From contig JAFYKZ010000010.1 in the NCBI GenBank assembly GCA_017537365.1, positions 89,207-153,206 of the forward strand: 64,000 nucleotides of DNA, given 5' to 3'. The stretch comes from Clostridia bacterium. GTDB lineage: Bacteria > Bacillota > Clostridia > Oscillospirales > Acutalibacteraceae. Shown here one piece after another: positions 52,913 through 61,191 of this stretch; the first letter of the stretch is position 1, and each line of letters begins with the position of its first letter. Made by a program: the position numbers and the translations under genes. A model generated the notes under the pieces. The model was given only the letters and a program-made list of their open reading frames with translations. It did not search any database and had not been told where the DNA came from.

Positions 52913-53617
52913 TTATAAGCTTTCAACATATTCTCTGAGTTCTTTAAAGCTTCCGTTCGGAAACTGAGAAATATCTGTATTATTTTTATTTATAAGACAA
53001 TCGGTAAGTAAAAACACCTTCATACCCGCCTCAAATGCAGGCATATCATCCGAAACATCATTGCCAACCATTAAACATTCTTCGGGTTTCACTTTAAGCC
53101 TCGAAGCTATTTCTAAATAATATTTTTTATTCGGTTTGCAATAATTTATGTTTTCGTATGTAGTATAAAGCTCGAAATCGGAGGGTTTAAGCCCCGTCCA
53201 AGAAATGCGGGTTTCGGTTGCGATAGACGGAAAAATCGGATTAGTTGCAAGCGCTATTTTAAGACCATTTGATTTAAAATGCATAACCGTTTCATAAGCT
53301 TCGGGATTTTTGGAACAAACTGCGCTTATTTTGGAAAATTCATTTTCATAAAACTCATCGAAATAAGGCTTATCGGTATTTACTCTTTCGCCATAAATAC
53401 TACCAAAAACTTCCCAAAACCTAGTTTCATTGGTTACTTCGCCGTTATTCTTAATCATAGCCTCAGTGCCTGCCCAAATAGATTTTATAAGGGCCTTACT
53501 CTCATATCCATAAGGAGCTAATTTTTTAGCTATACCGCCAAAATATGCTTTTACAAATTCATCTTGGTCCATTGGCAACAAAGTACCGTCAAGGTCGAAT
53601 AAAACTGCTTTTATCAT
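52913..53617 (-). CDS. HAD family phosphatase
   Basis: 234 aa. Motif I LFDLDGTLLPM, motif II ATNP, motif III Lys in CKPNKKYYLEI, motif IV MVGNDVSDDMPA. Haloacid-dehalogenase phosphatase of unknown substrate. Three bases after the DegV gene, so probably in its operon. Confidence 0.87.
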   Translation of the reverse strand: MIKAVLFDLDGTLLPMDQDEFVKAYFGGIAKKLAPYGYESKALIKSIWAGTEAMIKNNGEVTNETRFWEVFGSIYGERVNTDKPYFDEFYENEFSKISAVCSKNPEAYETVMHFKSNGLKIALATNPIFPSIATETRISWTGLKPSDFELYTTYENINYCKPNKKYYLEIASRLKVKPEECLMVGNDVSDDMPAFEAGMKVFLLTDCLINKNNTDISQFPNGSFKELREYVESL

Positions 53618-53620
53618 AAT

Positions 53621-54487
53621 TTATCTTTCTTTCCCTATAAAAAATATTGCTATTGTTCCGGGGCCCGAATGAGCACCGATAACTGCGCCTGTATTAGTTA
53701 TCATTTTAACATCTGCTTTATACTTTTCTTTTAGAGTTGCCTTTAATATTTTAGCATCCTCCATACAGTCTGCCTGACAAATAAAAATAGTGCCGTTTTT
53801 TGTATCTTTTGCTAACTCTCCATACTTATCTGCAAGAGCATTTAAAGCGGCTTTTCTGCCTCTTGCCTTTGAAACGCTTACGAGTTTACCCGCATCATCA
53901 ACATGAAGCACAGGTTTTATACCCAAAACCGAGCCGACAAAAGCTAGTGTTGGACTAATTCTGCCGCCGCGCTTTAAATAAACCAAATCATCAACCGTAA
54001 ACCAATGGCAAAGATTAAGCTTATTTCTCTCAACAAAAACTGCAACCTCTTCAATACTTTCGCCTTTATCTCTTTGCTTTGCGGCAAGGTAAACTAAAAG
54101 CCCTTGACCTGATGAAGCGCATAATGTATCTAAGGTTAAAATTTTTCTATCCTTATATTTCTCACCAAGCTCACTTGCAGCATATCTGGCCGAATTAAAG
54201 GTTGTGCTGAGTCCTGAGGAAAAGCCTAAATATAATATGTCTTTTCCCTCTTTTAAAATCTTTTCAAAGGCTTCCATAAACTGCTCAGGATTAGCCGCGG
54301 CAGTTTTGGCAGTTTCACCGTCTCTCATTCGGTTATAAAATTCTTTTATATCCATTTCATTATTAAGATATTCCCTATCCTCATTTTGAAAACGGAAGCT
54401 AAGCTCAATATGTTCAACTCCCCATTCCTTTAAAATTGCAGGCGCGATATCGCAAGCCGAATCTGTAAAAATAACATAATTACTCAT
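53621..54487 (-). CDS. DegV family protein, fatty-acid binding (FakB-like)
   Basis: 288 aa. IFTDSACDIAPAILKEWGVE at the start, AKTAAANPEQFMEAFEKIL with the lipid headgroup Thr/Ser, LYLGFSSGLSTTFNSARYAA, TLDTLCASSGQGLLVYLAA, and the C-terminal GAVIGAHSGPGTIAIFFIGKER. FakB proteins carry the fatty acid phosphorylated by FakA; fakA is at 38527. AGGAG precedes the ATG. Confidence 0.93.
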   Translation of the reverse strand: MSNYVIFTDSACDIAPAILKEWGVEHIELSFRFQNEDREYLNNEMDIKEFYNRMRDGETAKTAAANPEQFMEAFEKILKEGKDILYLGFSSGLSTTFNSARYAASELGEKYKDRKILTLDTLCASSGQGLLVYLAAKQRDKGESIEEVAVFVERNKLNLCHWFTVDDLVYLKRGGRISPTLAFVGSVLGIKPVLHVDDAGKLVSVSKARGRKAALNALADKYGELAKDTKNGTIFICQADCMEDAKILKATLKEKYKADVKMITNTGAVIGAHSGPGTIAIFFIGKER

Positions 54488-54567
54488 ATTTTTTCTCCTG
54501 TCTGTAAATCTAAAAACCTTTTAAAACAAAAAACAAAGCCTGAAAGGCCTTGCTTCTCGACGCTATT

Positions 54568-54597
54568 ATTATACCCAAAATTTAGCATCCAAGTCAA
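54568..54597 (-). promoter_or_regulatory. Promoter of the DegV-HAD unit
   Basis: Minus strand TTGACT (54597-54592), an 18-base spacer, TATAAT (54573-54568). A small hairpin (CAAGGCCT/AGGCTTTG) with a T-run follows in the leader near 54529-54552, a possible attenuator. Confidence 0.7.
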
Positions 54598-54688
54598 CCG
54601 TTTAAGCGGTATAATAGAGTGTTCTCTACTAATAGTAGAATAAGAAAAAATGATTCTACTACTTAATTCGACAGGATTTTACCGACTA

Positions 54689-55201
54689 TTACAGGTCAAT
54701 ATTTATTTCATATTTATCGTTAATCAAAAGATAATCTATATCGTGTTTTTGCGCAAGTTTAAGCATCTTTTTATTATCCTCTAAAACCGAATCCACGCTG
54801 CAATCATCATCTAAACGATTTTCAATAACACTTGCATATTTCTTTATATCATCGAAATGATTTTTAATATAATTCTCACTCATTACAAGAAGATAATATT
54901 TGATATTTAAAAGATATTCCTCACTAAAATCTTTCGACCAATCAAAAGGAATGTAACATCCCTCAACTATTAAATTCTGATTATTCTCTATGGCAGTTTT
55001 AATCATTTCGCGAACAATCGGCCATAGGTAATCCGTAAGCTCAGAGTCCTCGCTCAAAGGAGTAAGTTTGGTATTAGAACTTCTAATTAGCCCCATCTTT
55101 AAATGGTCTATTGAAAGATACGGATATTTATATTTTTCTAATAATTTTTGAGCCAAAAGGGTTTTACCAGTATGCGAAGCACCTGTTATCAAAATAACCA
55201 T
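54689..55201 (-). CDS. P-loop ATPase/kinase of unknown substrate
   Basis: 170 aa. Walker A ITGASHTGKTLLAQKLLEKYKYPYLSIDHLKMGLIRS resembles adenylate-kinase-like small-molecule kinases; NQNLIVEGCYIPFDW is the presumed substrate strand. It could phosphorylate a nucleoside, sugar or antibiotic; nothing in the context decides. GGCGGTGGG precedes the ATG. An imperfect hairpin GTAGAAT/ATTCTAC downstream (54635-54660) may be its terminator. Confidence 0.8.
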   Translation of the reverse strand: MVILITGASHTGKTLLAQKLLEKYKYPYLSIDHLKMGLIRSSNTKLTPLSEDSELTDYLWPIVREMIKTAIENNQNLIVEGCYIPFDWSKDFSEEYLLNIKYYLLVMSENYIKNHFDDIKKYASVIENRLDDDCSVDSVLEDNKKMLKLAQKHDIDYLLINDKYEINIDL

Positions 55202-55222
55202 TTTCCCACCGCCTGAATCAAT

Positions 55223-56197
55223 TTATATATTATAGCTTTGGCTATGCGCGTGAAGATTGTATTCATCAATAACGGTTATCCTAAAATATCCGTCATTTTC
55301 CTTTAAAGTAAAGGTTGCTTTTTCAATGCCTTCACCTGTAATGGTATCACATCTTCTGCCTTTAGTTGAAAGGTTTATTCGCTTTGCCTTCGAACATTCA
55401 ACAGTAACTGTATTGCCTTCTCTTATAATGGAATAAATCTCAGGTCCCTGACTTATATAAAATTCACCATTTCTAAGAGCAGAAAGTATGGTATTATATT
55501 CTAATTTTGAAGCATTTATCATTATAAATCCACCAAACATATGCTCTTTTTTATGACTATCATCCGCCATAAAAGCATATATTTTTTTGCCACTTCTTAG
55601 AAAATCATCAAAAGCTTTTATTTGATAACCCTCTCCGCCCTCAACAGAACAAGCATGATTATAAACTTCAACAAAATCAAGATTCTCATAGCCTAAATAA
55701 TCACATGCGCTTTCAAGCGACCAGTCAGGATGATTATAACTTACTAAAAAGCCTTGCTTTTTAGCCTCGTTTATAATTGCATTTATGCCTTCCTTTGAAT
55801 AAACACGATTATATTCACCGTTAAATTTGATTTTGTCTGCAATGCTTTCATTTATAAAATGATCACAAACCGAACTGTAACAAGGTGTTAAAACATTATG
55901 TTGGTCTAACGCGTAAAAATTCAGATGGGTTACCCTCATAGAAGTATTTTTCGAAGTAGACTGCTCGGGAAACTCCTTTATTGCAACCTCACAAGAGGTT
56001 ATAGTTAAAAAGTTTTCATCATCTAAAAAAGAATTATCAATCAAATGCTCATGGTCTGTAAAAGCAACAACAGAATATCCCTCGGCTTTAAACAATTCTT
56101 TTTGCTCGCTAACCGTAAGCCTACCATCAGAATTTGTACTATGACTATGCATCGCCGCCTTAAAAAACGGTTTGTTTTTATTAAGCAAAATTTGCAC
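55223..56197 (-). CDS. PHP-domain metallophosphoesterase
   Basis: 324 aa. The PHP motifs AAMHSHSTNSDGRLTVSEQ, VVAFTDHEHL, SCEV, VSYNHPDWS and FMADDSHK supply His/Asp metal ligands. A beta-rich C-terminal region follows (about 255-324). It probably hydrolyses a phosphoester. The GTG start at 56197 has AAAGGGGG nine bases before it and is preferred to ATG 56257, which has no ribosome site. Confidence 0.85.
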   Translation of the reverse strand: MQILLNKNKPFFKAAMHSHSTNSDGRLTVSEQKELFKAEGYSVVAFTDHEHLIDNSFLDDENFLTITSCEVAIKEFPEQSTSKNTSMRVTHLNFYALDQHNVLTPCYSSVCDHFINESIADKIKFNGEYNRVYSKEGINAIINEAKKQGFLVSYNHPDWSLESACDYLGYENLDFVEVYNHACSVEGGEGYQIKAFDDFLRSGKKIYAFMADDSHKKEHMFGGFIMINASKLEYNTILSALRNGEFYISQGPEIYSIIREGNTVTVECSKAKRINLSTKGRRCDTITGEGIEKATFTLKENDGYFRITVIDEYNLHAHSQSYNI

Positions 56198-56279
56198 AGC
56201 ATATATCCCCCTTTTTAAAATTTCATCGCTTATATTATACTTAATCCTGCAAGTCATGGTATATATTATTCAACTTCAT

Positions 56280-56459
56280 TTACCATTCTCCTTTGCGGTG
56301 TTGATAGAGGCGATTAATATTCGCACCAATACTTGTTCCTGAACGCAAAAACTGATTTATTAAAGCACTTTCACACTTTGCATTTCTTAATTCTTTGCAC
56401 ACTTTTATAACAGCAAGTGCAAATTCTTTTGATTTTATAATTAAAGGACTTTCGGTCAT
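56280..56459 (-). pseudogene. Four-helix-bundle (23S rRNA IVP-type) protein, truncated
   Basis: 59 aa from ATG 56459. SPLIIKSKEFALAVIKVCKELRNAKCESALINQFLRSGTSIGANI matches the first two to three helices of the four-helix-bundle family (intervening-sequence proteins of about 115-120 aa), but the protein ends after INRLYQHRKGEW, so the last half is lost. It is probably a remnant, or a shorter family member. Confidence 0.7.
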
Positions 56460-56533
56460 AATAAACCCACCTTTCACATTTATTATACTTTCTGTAAATT
56501 AAAAAAGCAAGGCAAAGCCTTGCAAAATACTTC

Positions 56534-56561
56534 TTCACTATTCACTATTACTTATTACTTG
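56534..56561 (+). repeat. Heptamer tandem repeat (plus orientation)
   Basis: Four in-phase heptamers: TTCACTA, TTCACTA, TTACTTA, TTACTTG. It faces the array at 56576-56617 in inverted orientation. Confidence 0.6.
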
Positions 56562-56575
56562 CCAAAATCGACTTA

Positions 56576-56617
56576 AAGAGAATAGTGAAAAGTGAAGAGT
56601 GAAGAGGTAAAAAGTAA
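56576..56617 (-). repeat. Heptamer tandem repeat after tRNA-Gln terminator
   Basis: Read on the minus strand: TTACTTT, TTACCTC, TTCACTC, TTCACTT, TTCACTA, TTCTCTT, six in-phase units immediately after the tRNA-Gln terminator. Confidence 0.75.
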
Positions 56618-56649
56618 ATCGACAAACCCCTGTCGAGATTTGTCGATTT
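56616..56649 (-). terminator. Terminator after tRNA-Gln
   Basis: AAATCGACAAA pairs with TTTGTCGATTT around a GC-rich loop on the minus strand, just past the CCA end. Confidence 0.8.
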
Positions 56650-56723
56650 TGGCTGGGGAATAGGGATTCGAACCCCAACAAACAGAGTCAGAGTCTGTCG
56701 TGCTACCGTTACACAATTCCCCA
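56650..56723 (-). tRNA. tRNA-Gln (anticodon CTG)
   Basis: Minus strand: the acceptor TGGGGAA pairs with TTCCCCA, discriminator G, encoded CCA. The U1-A72 end is a tRNA-Gln feature. The anticodon arm ACAGA/TCTGT encloses CTCTGAC, giving CTG. Confidence 0.9.
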
Positions 56724-56906
56724 ATATTTTATTTGCAACAAAAATATTATACCCTAAAATCTAATTATGTCAAGTTTTTTTTAAACAAAAAAGGAAATTT
56801 CTATTAAATTCTTATAAAGTTTAGAATATTTCTTGAAAAAGAAAGGGTTAAGTGTTATAATATAGTGAATATTTATATAGAATTTCCCGTGAAATGAGAG
56901 ATGAAA

Positions 56907-58286
56907 ATGGAAAACAACAAAAACAATTACAGCGGTATAGTTTCACCGAAAATTGAGGAGTATGCAATTAAATGCCTTGAAAACTGCAAAATTGACCCTC
57001 AATTATATATCGACCATAAGGTTTACCGCGGTCTTCGTGATTTAGACGGTAAGGGTGTTTTAACCGGTCTTACCGAGATTTCGGATATTATATCTAAGAT
57101 AGAAAAAGACAATGGAGAAATAACTTATATCCCAGGCGAGCTTTATTATCGCGGATATGATGTTAAAAAAATTGTTGACGGATTTATTTCGGGCGGAAGA
57201 TTTGGATTTGAAGAGGTTGTTTATCTTTTAATATTCGGCGAATTGCCGACAAATGAACAACTTGAAGATTTTAAATCACTTTTATTCTCTTACCGACCTT
57301 TGCCGAATAATTTCGTTAGAGATATTATAATGAAAGCCCCCTCCTCCGATATGATGAACTCATTGGCTCGAAGTGTGTTAACCTTATATTCTTATGATGA
57401 AAACCCTGATGACACTACAATTCCTAATATTCTTCGCCAATGCTTGCAGCTTATAGCTCGTTTTCCGCAGTTATCGGTTTACGGTTATCACGCTTATAAT
57501 TATGGAATCAAAAAAGCTAACAGCTTCTTTATTCACGAGCCCGACCCCAAACTTTCAACCGCAGAAAATCTGCTTTATATGCTAAGACCTGACGGTAAAT
57601 ATACCGAGCTTGAAGCTCGAGTGCTTGATATGGCTTTAGTGCTTCATGCTGAGCACGGTGGCGGTAACAACTCAACCTTTACAACTCATGTTGTTTCCTC
57701 CTCCGGTACAGATACTTATTCTGCTATCGCGGCAGCATTAGGCTCACTTAAAGGTCCAAAACACGGCGGTGCTAACATTAAAGTTTCAGCTATGTTTGAA
57801 AACATTAAAGAAAATGTTAAAGACTGGACCGACCGCGAGGAAATTGCCGAATATTTAGATAAAATTCTTCGCAAAGAAGCTTTTGACGGTGCAGGCTTGA
57901 TTTACGGTATTGGCCACGCGGTTTACTCTATTTCAGACCCTAGAGCCGAAGTATTTAAAGGCTTTGTTGAAAGTCTTTCAAAGGAAAAAGGCTTAACCGC
58001 TGAATACGAGCTTTATTCTTTAATTGAGGAAATTGCTCCTCAGGTTATAAACAAAAAACGCAAAATGTATAAGGGTGTTAGCGCTAATGTTGACTTTTAC
58101 AGCGGTTTTGTTTATGATATGCTCAATTTGCCTCACGAGCTTTATACCCCAATATTCGCAATAGCTCGTATTGCAGGTTGGTCGGCTCACAGAATCGAGG
58201 AAATCTTAAACGCAGGCAAAATTATCCGTCCTGCTTATATGAGTATTCAGCCCCACAGAGATTACATTCCTCTCGAAAAAAGATAA
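56907..58286 (+). CDS. gltA: Citrate synthase
   Basis: 459 aa, a longer Firmicute/Clostridial type. YIPGELYYRGYDVKKIVDGFISGGRFGFEEVVYLLIFGELP; catalytic His in LHAEHGGGNNSTFTTHVVSSSGTD; His in GPKHGGANIKV; Asp near HAVYSISDPRAEVFKGF. It condenses acetyl-CoA and oxaloacetate, here probably for glutamate synthesis. The start codon may be ATG 56901 or 56907; GAGAG is too close to the first. Confidence 0.93.
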   Translation: MENNKNNYSGIVSPKIEEYAIKCLENCKIDPQLYIDHKVYRGLRDLDGKGVLTGLTEISDIISKIEKDNGEITYIPGELYYRGYDVKKIVDGFISGGRFGFEEVVYLLIFGELPTNEQLEDFKSLLFSYRPLPNNFVRDIIMKAPSSDMMNSLARSVLTLYSYDENPDDTTIPNILRQCLQLIARFPQLSVYGYHAYNYGIKKANSFFIHEPDPKLSTAENLLYMLRPDGKYTELEARVLDMALVLHAEHGGGNNSTFTTHVVSSSGTDTYSAIAAALGSLKGPKHGGANIKVSAMFENIKENVKDWTDREEIAEYLDKILRKEAFDGAGLIYGIGHAVYSISDPRAEVFKGFVESLSKEKGLTAEYELYSLIEEIAPQVINKKRKMYKGVSANVDFYSGFVYDMLNLPHELYTPIFAIARIAGWSAHRIEEILNAGKIIRPAYMSIQPHRDYIPLEKR

Positions 58287-58301
58287 TTAAAGGTGATATT
58301 T

Positions 58302-58571
58302 ATGAGAACAATAGTTTCAGTTATAGGAAAAGATTCAGTTGGTATTATTTCAAAGGTTAGCGGTATTTGTAATGAATGCAACGCTAATATTGTTGATATT
58401 ACTCAATCAGTTTTGCAAGATATGTTTGTTATGGTTATGCTTACCGAAATCAAAGATATTAACTGCTCTTTTGCCGAGTTTTCGGATAAAATGGTTGATT
58501 TAGGCAAAAAAGAAAATTTAGATATTCGCGTTATGCACGAGGATATTTTTAATTCAATGCACAGAATCTAA
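58302..58571 (+). CDS. ACT domain protein (UPF0237)
   Basis: 89 aa. MRTIVSVIGKDSVGIISKVSGICNECNANIVDITQSVLQDMFVMVMLTEI is the complete small ACT domain that binds amino acids. It precedes the UPF0210 gene by 11 bases, the usual pairing. AAAGGTG precedes the ATG. Confidence 0.93.
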   Translation: MRTIVSVIGKDSVGIISKVSGICNECNANIVDITQSVLQDMFVMVMLTEIKDINCSFAEFSDKMVDLGKKENLDIRVMHEDIFNSMHRI

Positions 58572-58582
58572 GAGGTAACTAA

Positions 58583-59941
58583 ATGATTAATATTAATGAT
58601 ATTATGGAAACCATAAATATGATTTCCGAGGAAAATTTAGATATCCGTACAGTTACTATGGGTATTTCTTTGTTAGACTGCGCCGATTCCGATGCAAAAA
58701 AAGCTTGCGATAAGATTTATGATAAAATTTGCCGCAAAGCAGGTAAATTAGTTGAAACAGGCGAAGCTATTGCAAATGAATATGGTATACCGATTATAAA
58801 TAAGCGCATTTCGGTAACACCCATTTCAATGGTTGCCGCCGCATCAGGTGCAGACCCCGTTTTATATGCCAAGGCTTTGCAAAAAGCTGCTGATACAACA
58901 GGTGTTAATTTCATAGGCGGTTATTCCGCTTTGGTACATAAAGGTTTTGCCGCAGGCGATGAAGCGCTTATTCGTTCTATCCCCGAGGCTCTTTCGATTA
59001 CAAATAACATCTGCTCTTCAGTAAATATCGGTTCAACCAAAGCCGGTATTAATATGGATGCCGTTAAGCTTATGGGCCAAATCGTTCGCGAAACCGCCGA
59101 GATTACTGCCGATCGCGACTGTATCGGTTGCGCTAAATTGGTTGTATTCTGCAATGCAGTTGAGGACAATCCCTTTATGGCAGGCGCTTTTCACGGTGTG
59201 GGTGAGCCTGATTCGGTAATCCATGTTGGTGTATCAGGTCCCGGTGTTGTTCAAGCGGCTCTTAAAAAATGTCCTGACGGTGATTTAGGCGAGCTTGCCG
59301 AAATCATTAAACGCACCGCCTTTAAAATCACCCGTATGGGTCAATTAGTTGGCTCTGAGGCATCAAAAAGACTAGATGTTCCTTTTGGAATAGTTGATTT
59401 ATCCTTGGCTCCAACCCCCGCCGTTGGCGACTCGGTAGCTCATATTTTAGAAGAAATGGGTCTTGAAACCTGCGGAACTCACGGTACAACCGCCGCTCTT
59501 GCCATGCTAAACGATGCTGTTAAAAAAGGTGGAGTTATGGCGTCTTCCTATGTTGGCGGTCTTTCGGGCGCATTTATCCCCGTATCTGAGGATGCAGGTA
59601 TGATAGCCGCCGCCAAATCGGGCGACTTGGAACTCTCCAAATTAGAAGCTATGACCGCCGTTTGCTCGGTTGGTCTTGATATGATTGCAATTCCGGGCGA
59701 AACCTCTGCCGAGGTTATTTCTGCTATAATTGCAGACGAAGCCGCTATCGGTATGGTTAATTCTAAAACCACTGCGGTTAGAGTTATCCCCGCTATCGGT
59801 AAAAAAGCAGGCGAAACCTTGGAATTCGGAGGCCTTTTAGGTTCAGGTCCTATAATGAAGGTTAACCTCACTAAATCCCCCAAAAAGTTTATCGACCGCG
59901 CAGGCAGAATCCCCGCTCCCCTTCAAAGTCTTAAAAACTAA
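58583..59941 (+). CDS. UPF0210 (PFL family) protein
   Basis: 452 aa. [79 protein letters not shown] and [50 protein letters not shown] identify the family, which is glycyl-radical-free despite the PFL name. Function unknown; the constant ACT partner suggests control by an amino acid. GAGG precedes the ATG. Confidence 0.93.
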   Translation: MININDIMETINMISEENLDIRTVTMGISLLDCADSDAKKACDKIYDKICRKAGKLVETGEAIANEYGIPIINKRISVTPISMVAAASGADPVLYAKALQKAADTTGVNFIGGYSALVHKGFAAGDEALIRSIPEALSITNNICSSVNIGSTKAGINMDAVKLMGQIVRETAEITADRDCIGCAKLVVFCNAVEDNPFMAGAFHGVGEPDSVIHVGVSGPGVVQAALKKCPDGDLGELAEIIKRTAFKITRMGQLVGSEASKRLDVPFGIVDLSLAPTPAVGDSVAHILEEMGLETCGTHGTTAALAMLNDAVKKGGVMASSYVGGLSGAFIPVSEDAGMIAAAKSGDLELSKLEAMTAVCSVGLDMIAIPGETSAEVISAIIADEAAIGMVNSKTTAVRVIPAIGKKAGETLEFGGLLGSGPIMKVNLTKSPKKFIDRAGRIPAPLQSLKN

Positions 59942-59954
59942 ATTTTTATTACAA

Positions 59955-59990
59955 AGCAACCCCCAAGCTTTCGGCTTGGGGGTTGCTCTA
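59955..59990. terminator. Hairpin between converging genes
   Basis: AGCAACCCCCAAGC pairs with GCTTGGGGGTTGCT around TTTCG. No good T-run on the plus strand; on the minus strand CTTTGTAA follows. Probable terminator. Confidence 0.65.
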
Positions 59991-60024
59991 CATAAATATG
60001 ATATGGAATAAGAAATGTTTTTAA

Positions 60025-60216
60025 TTATTTATCTACAGAATATATGTAGCCGCCCTTAACAGACTCTGATTTAATAACTCTAAAACGGCGACGGCGGATA
60101 TAAGCCATTATACGCTTTTCAAAGGCTATAAACTTACTTTCGTTAAATACAGCCCAAAATACTAAACCTACTAAAATAACTTCAAATAAAGTTGCAAATC
60201 CTAATGCTTCAAACAT
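60025..60216 (-). CDS. Small membrane protein under SOS (LexA) control
   Basis: 63 aa. One transmembrane helix (about 8-25, ATLFEVILVGLVFWAVF), then a basic cytoplasmic tail (FEKRIMAYIRRRRFRVIKS). GGGAGG lies eight bases before the ATG. The promoter overlaps a perfect Firmicute SOS box (60230-60243) at the transcript start, so LexA should repress it and DNA damage induce it. It resembles known SOS-induced membrane inhibitors of cell division only in being small and membrane-bound; no sequence relation to YneA is seen. The function is inferred. Confidence 0.75.
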   Translation of the reverse strand: MFEALGFATLFEVILVGLVFWAVFNESKFIAFEKRIMAYIRRRRFRVIKSESVKGGYIYSVDK

Positions 60217-60229
60217 AATTTTTACCTCC

Positions 60230-60243
60230 CGAACATTTGTTCG
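60230..60243 (-). promoter_or_regulatory. SOS box (LexA binding site)
   Basis: CGAACAAATGTTCG on the minus strand matches the Firmicute consensus CGAAC-RNRY-GTTYG at every fixed position. It sits at +2 to +15 of the predicted transcript, the place where a repressor blocks start. Confidence 0.85.
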
Positions 60244-60251
60244 TTATGCTT

Positions 60252-60280
60252 ATTATAGCCTATAATTTTATAATTGTCAA
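60252..60280 (-). promoter_or_regulatory. Promoter of the SOS-controlled membrane protein
   Basis: Minus strand TTGACA (60280-60275), a 17-base spacer, TATAAT (60257-60252): a near-perfect, strong promoter, which needs a repressor. Confidence 0.88.
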
Positions 60281-60425
60281 GAGTTTTTTTGAAAATTTCA
60301 AACTTTTTTCGACATCTTTATTCTACACCTTTTACTGTCCTAATAGTTGGACTTTAACTGCCGTTTTTTTTGCAGAAAATATAAATTTTTATGATTTTTT
60401 GTCTTAAAAATTTATAAATTAACCA

Positions 60426-60455
60426 TAGACTTGTACAATTTATAAATGCTATAAT
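60426..60455 (+). promoter_or_regulatory. Candidate promoter of the 76-aa protein
   Basis: TAGACT (60426-60431), an 18-base spacer and TATAAT (60450-60455). A TTGTAC at 60431-60436 has too short a spacer. Confidence 0.45.
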
Positions 60456-60487
60456 ATATATGTAATTAAACACAAGGAGATATACTT

Positions 60488-60718
60488 ATGAAAAAAATCA
60501 TCCGCGCAAAAGAATACGATACCGAGAAAGCCACATTAATTAAGAAAGCAACATTTAGTTATTTTGGCGACCCCGCAGGATATGAAGAAACTCTTTATCA
60601 AACTGAGGACGGTTTTTTCTTCCTTTATACTAACGGCGGTGAGGCTTCCCCTTATAAAACCGAAAACATTAAATCGGTTTCTAAGAAAAAAGCTGAGGAA
60701 TGGATAGCAGAGCATTAA
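60488..60718 (+). CDS. Small hypothetical protein
   Basis: 76 aa, soluble, lysine-rich. MKKIIRAKEYDTEKATLIKKATFSYFGDPAGYEETLYQTEDGFFFLYTNGGEASPYKTENIKSVSKKKAEEWIAEH. It looks like a single compact alpha/beta domain; I recall similar small proteins in Clostridia but no function. AAGGAG precedes the ATG. It lies alone with its own promoter. Confidence 0.8.
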   Translation: MKKIIRAKEYDTEKATLIKKATFSYFGDPAGYEETLYQTEDGFFFLYTNGGEASPYKTENIKSVSKKKAEEWIAEH

Positions 60719-60775
60719 TTAAAATCAGATTTTTAAGGCTCTAAAAAAATATTTTAAAATTTTTTAAAAAAATGC

Positions 60776-60804
60776 TTGACAAATAAGAACCATTGTGGTA
60801 TTAT
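60776..60804 (+). promoter_or_regulatory. Promoter of 5S rRNA
   Basis: TTGACA (60776-60781), a 17-base spacer, TATTAT (60799-60804). A GTCGCC/GGGCGAC hairpin (60811-60826) follows, possibly a processing signal. Confidence 0.85.
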
Positions 60805-60830
60805 AGCAAAGTCGCCTGAGGGCGACGCGC

Positions 60831-60948
60831 AGTTGGTGTTGATTGCGGCGAGGGTCCACCTGTTCCCATACCGAACACAGAAGTTAAGCTCGCTTGCGCT
60901 GAAAATACTTGGCGGGAGGCTGCCCGGGAAGATAAGTAGATGCCAACA
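60831..60948 (+). rRNA. rrf: 5S ribosomal RNA (orphan, own promoter)
   Basis: About 118 bases. The ends GTTGGTGTT and GATGCCAAC pair; the inner CACCTGTTCCCATACCGAACACAGAAGTTAAGCTC is the universal 5S core and CTGGGAGG-type helix GGCGGGAGGCTGCCCGGG follows. No 16S or 23S gene is next to it, and a terminator comes directly after, so it is transcribed alone. Confidence 0.95.
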
Positions 60949-60951
60949 TTT

Positions 60952-60989
60952 AAGACACATAAGCTTTTAGCTTGTGTGTCTTTTTTTGT
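60952..60989 (+). terminator. Terminator of 5S rRNA
   Basis: AAGACACATAAGC pairs with GCTTGTGTGTCTT, followed by a T-run. Confidence 0.9.
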
Positions 60990-61077
60990 TTTTTATTCGA
61001 AATAAATAAAAAAATATCCTTTTTACTTATTATAAATAACAAAAATCATAAAAACGAATTTTTTTGCGATTTTTATA

Positions 61078-61106
61078 TTTACAAACAAGCTTAAAAGTGT
61101 TATTAT
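61078..61106 (+). promoter_or_regulatory. Promoter of pyruvate:ferredoxin oxidoreductase
   Basis: TTTACA (61078-61083), a 17-base spacer, TATTAT (61101-61106). Confidence 0.6.
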
Positions 61107-61191
61107 ATTATCTGTATGAGGCTGTCCATAAAATTTAGGCTTATTCCTTATTTTGAACAGTTTCAAGAAAAAATTTTAGGAGGAATTTCAA

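Noticed and set aside
60754..60970. Open frames on both strands over the 5S gene
   Set aside because: They are translations of 5S rRNA and its promoter.
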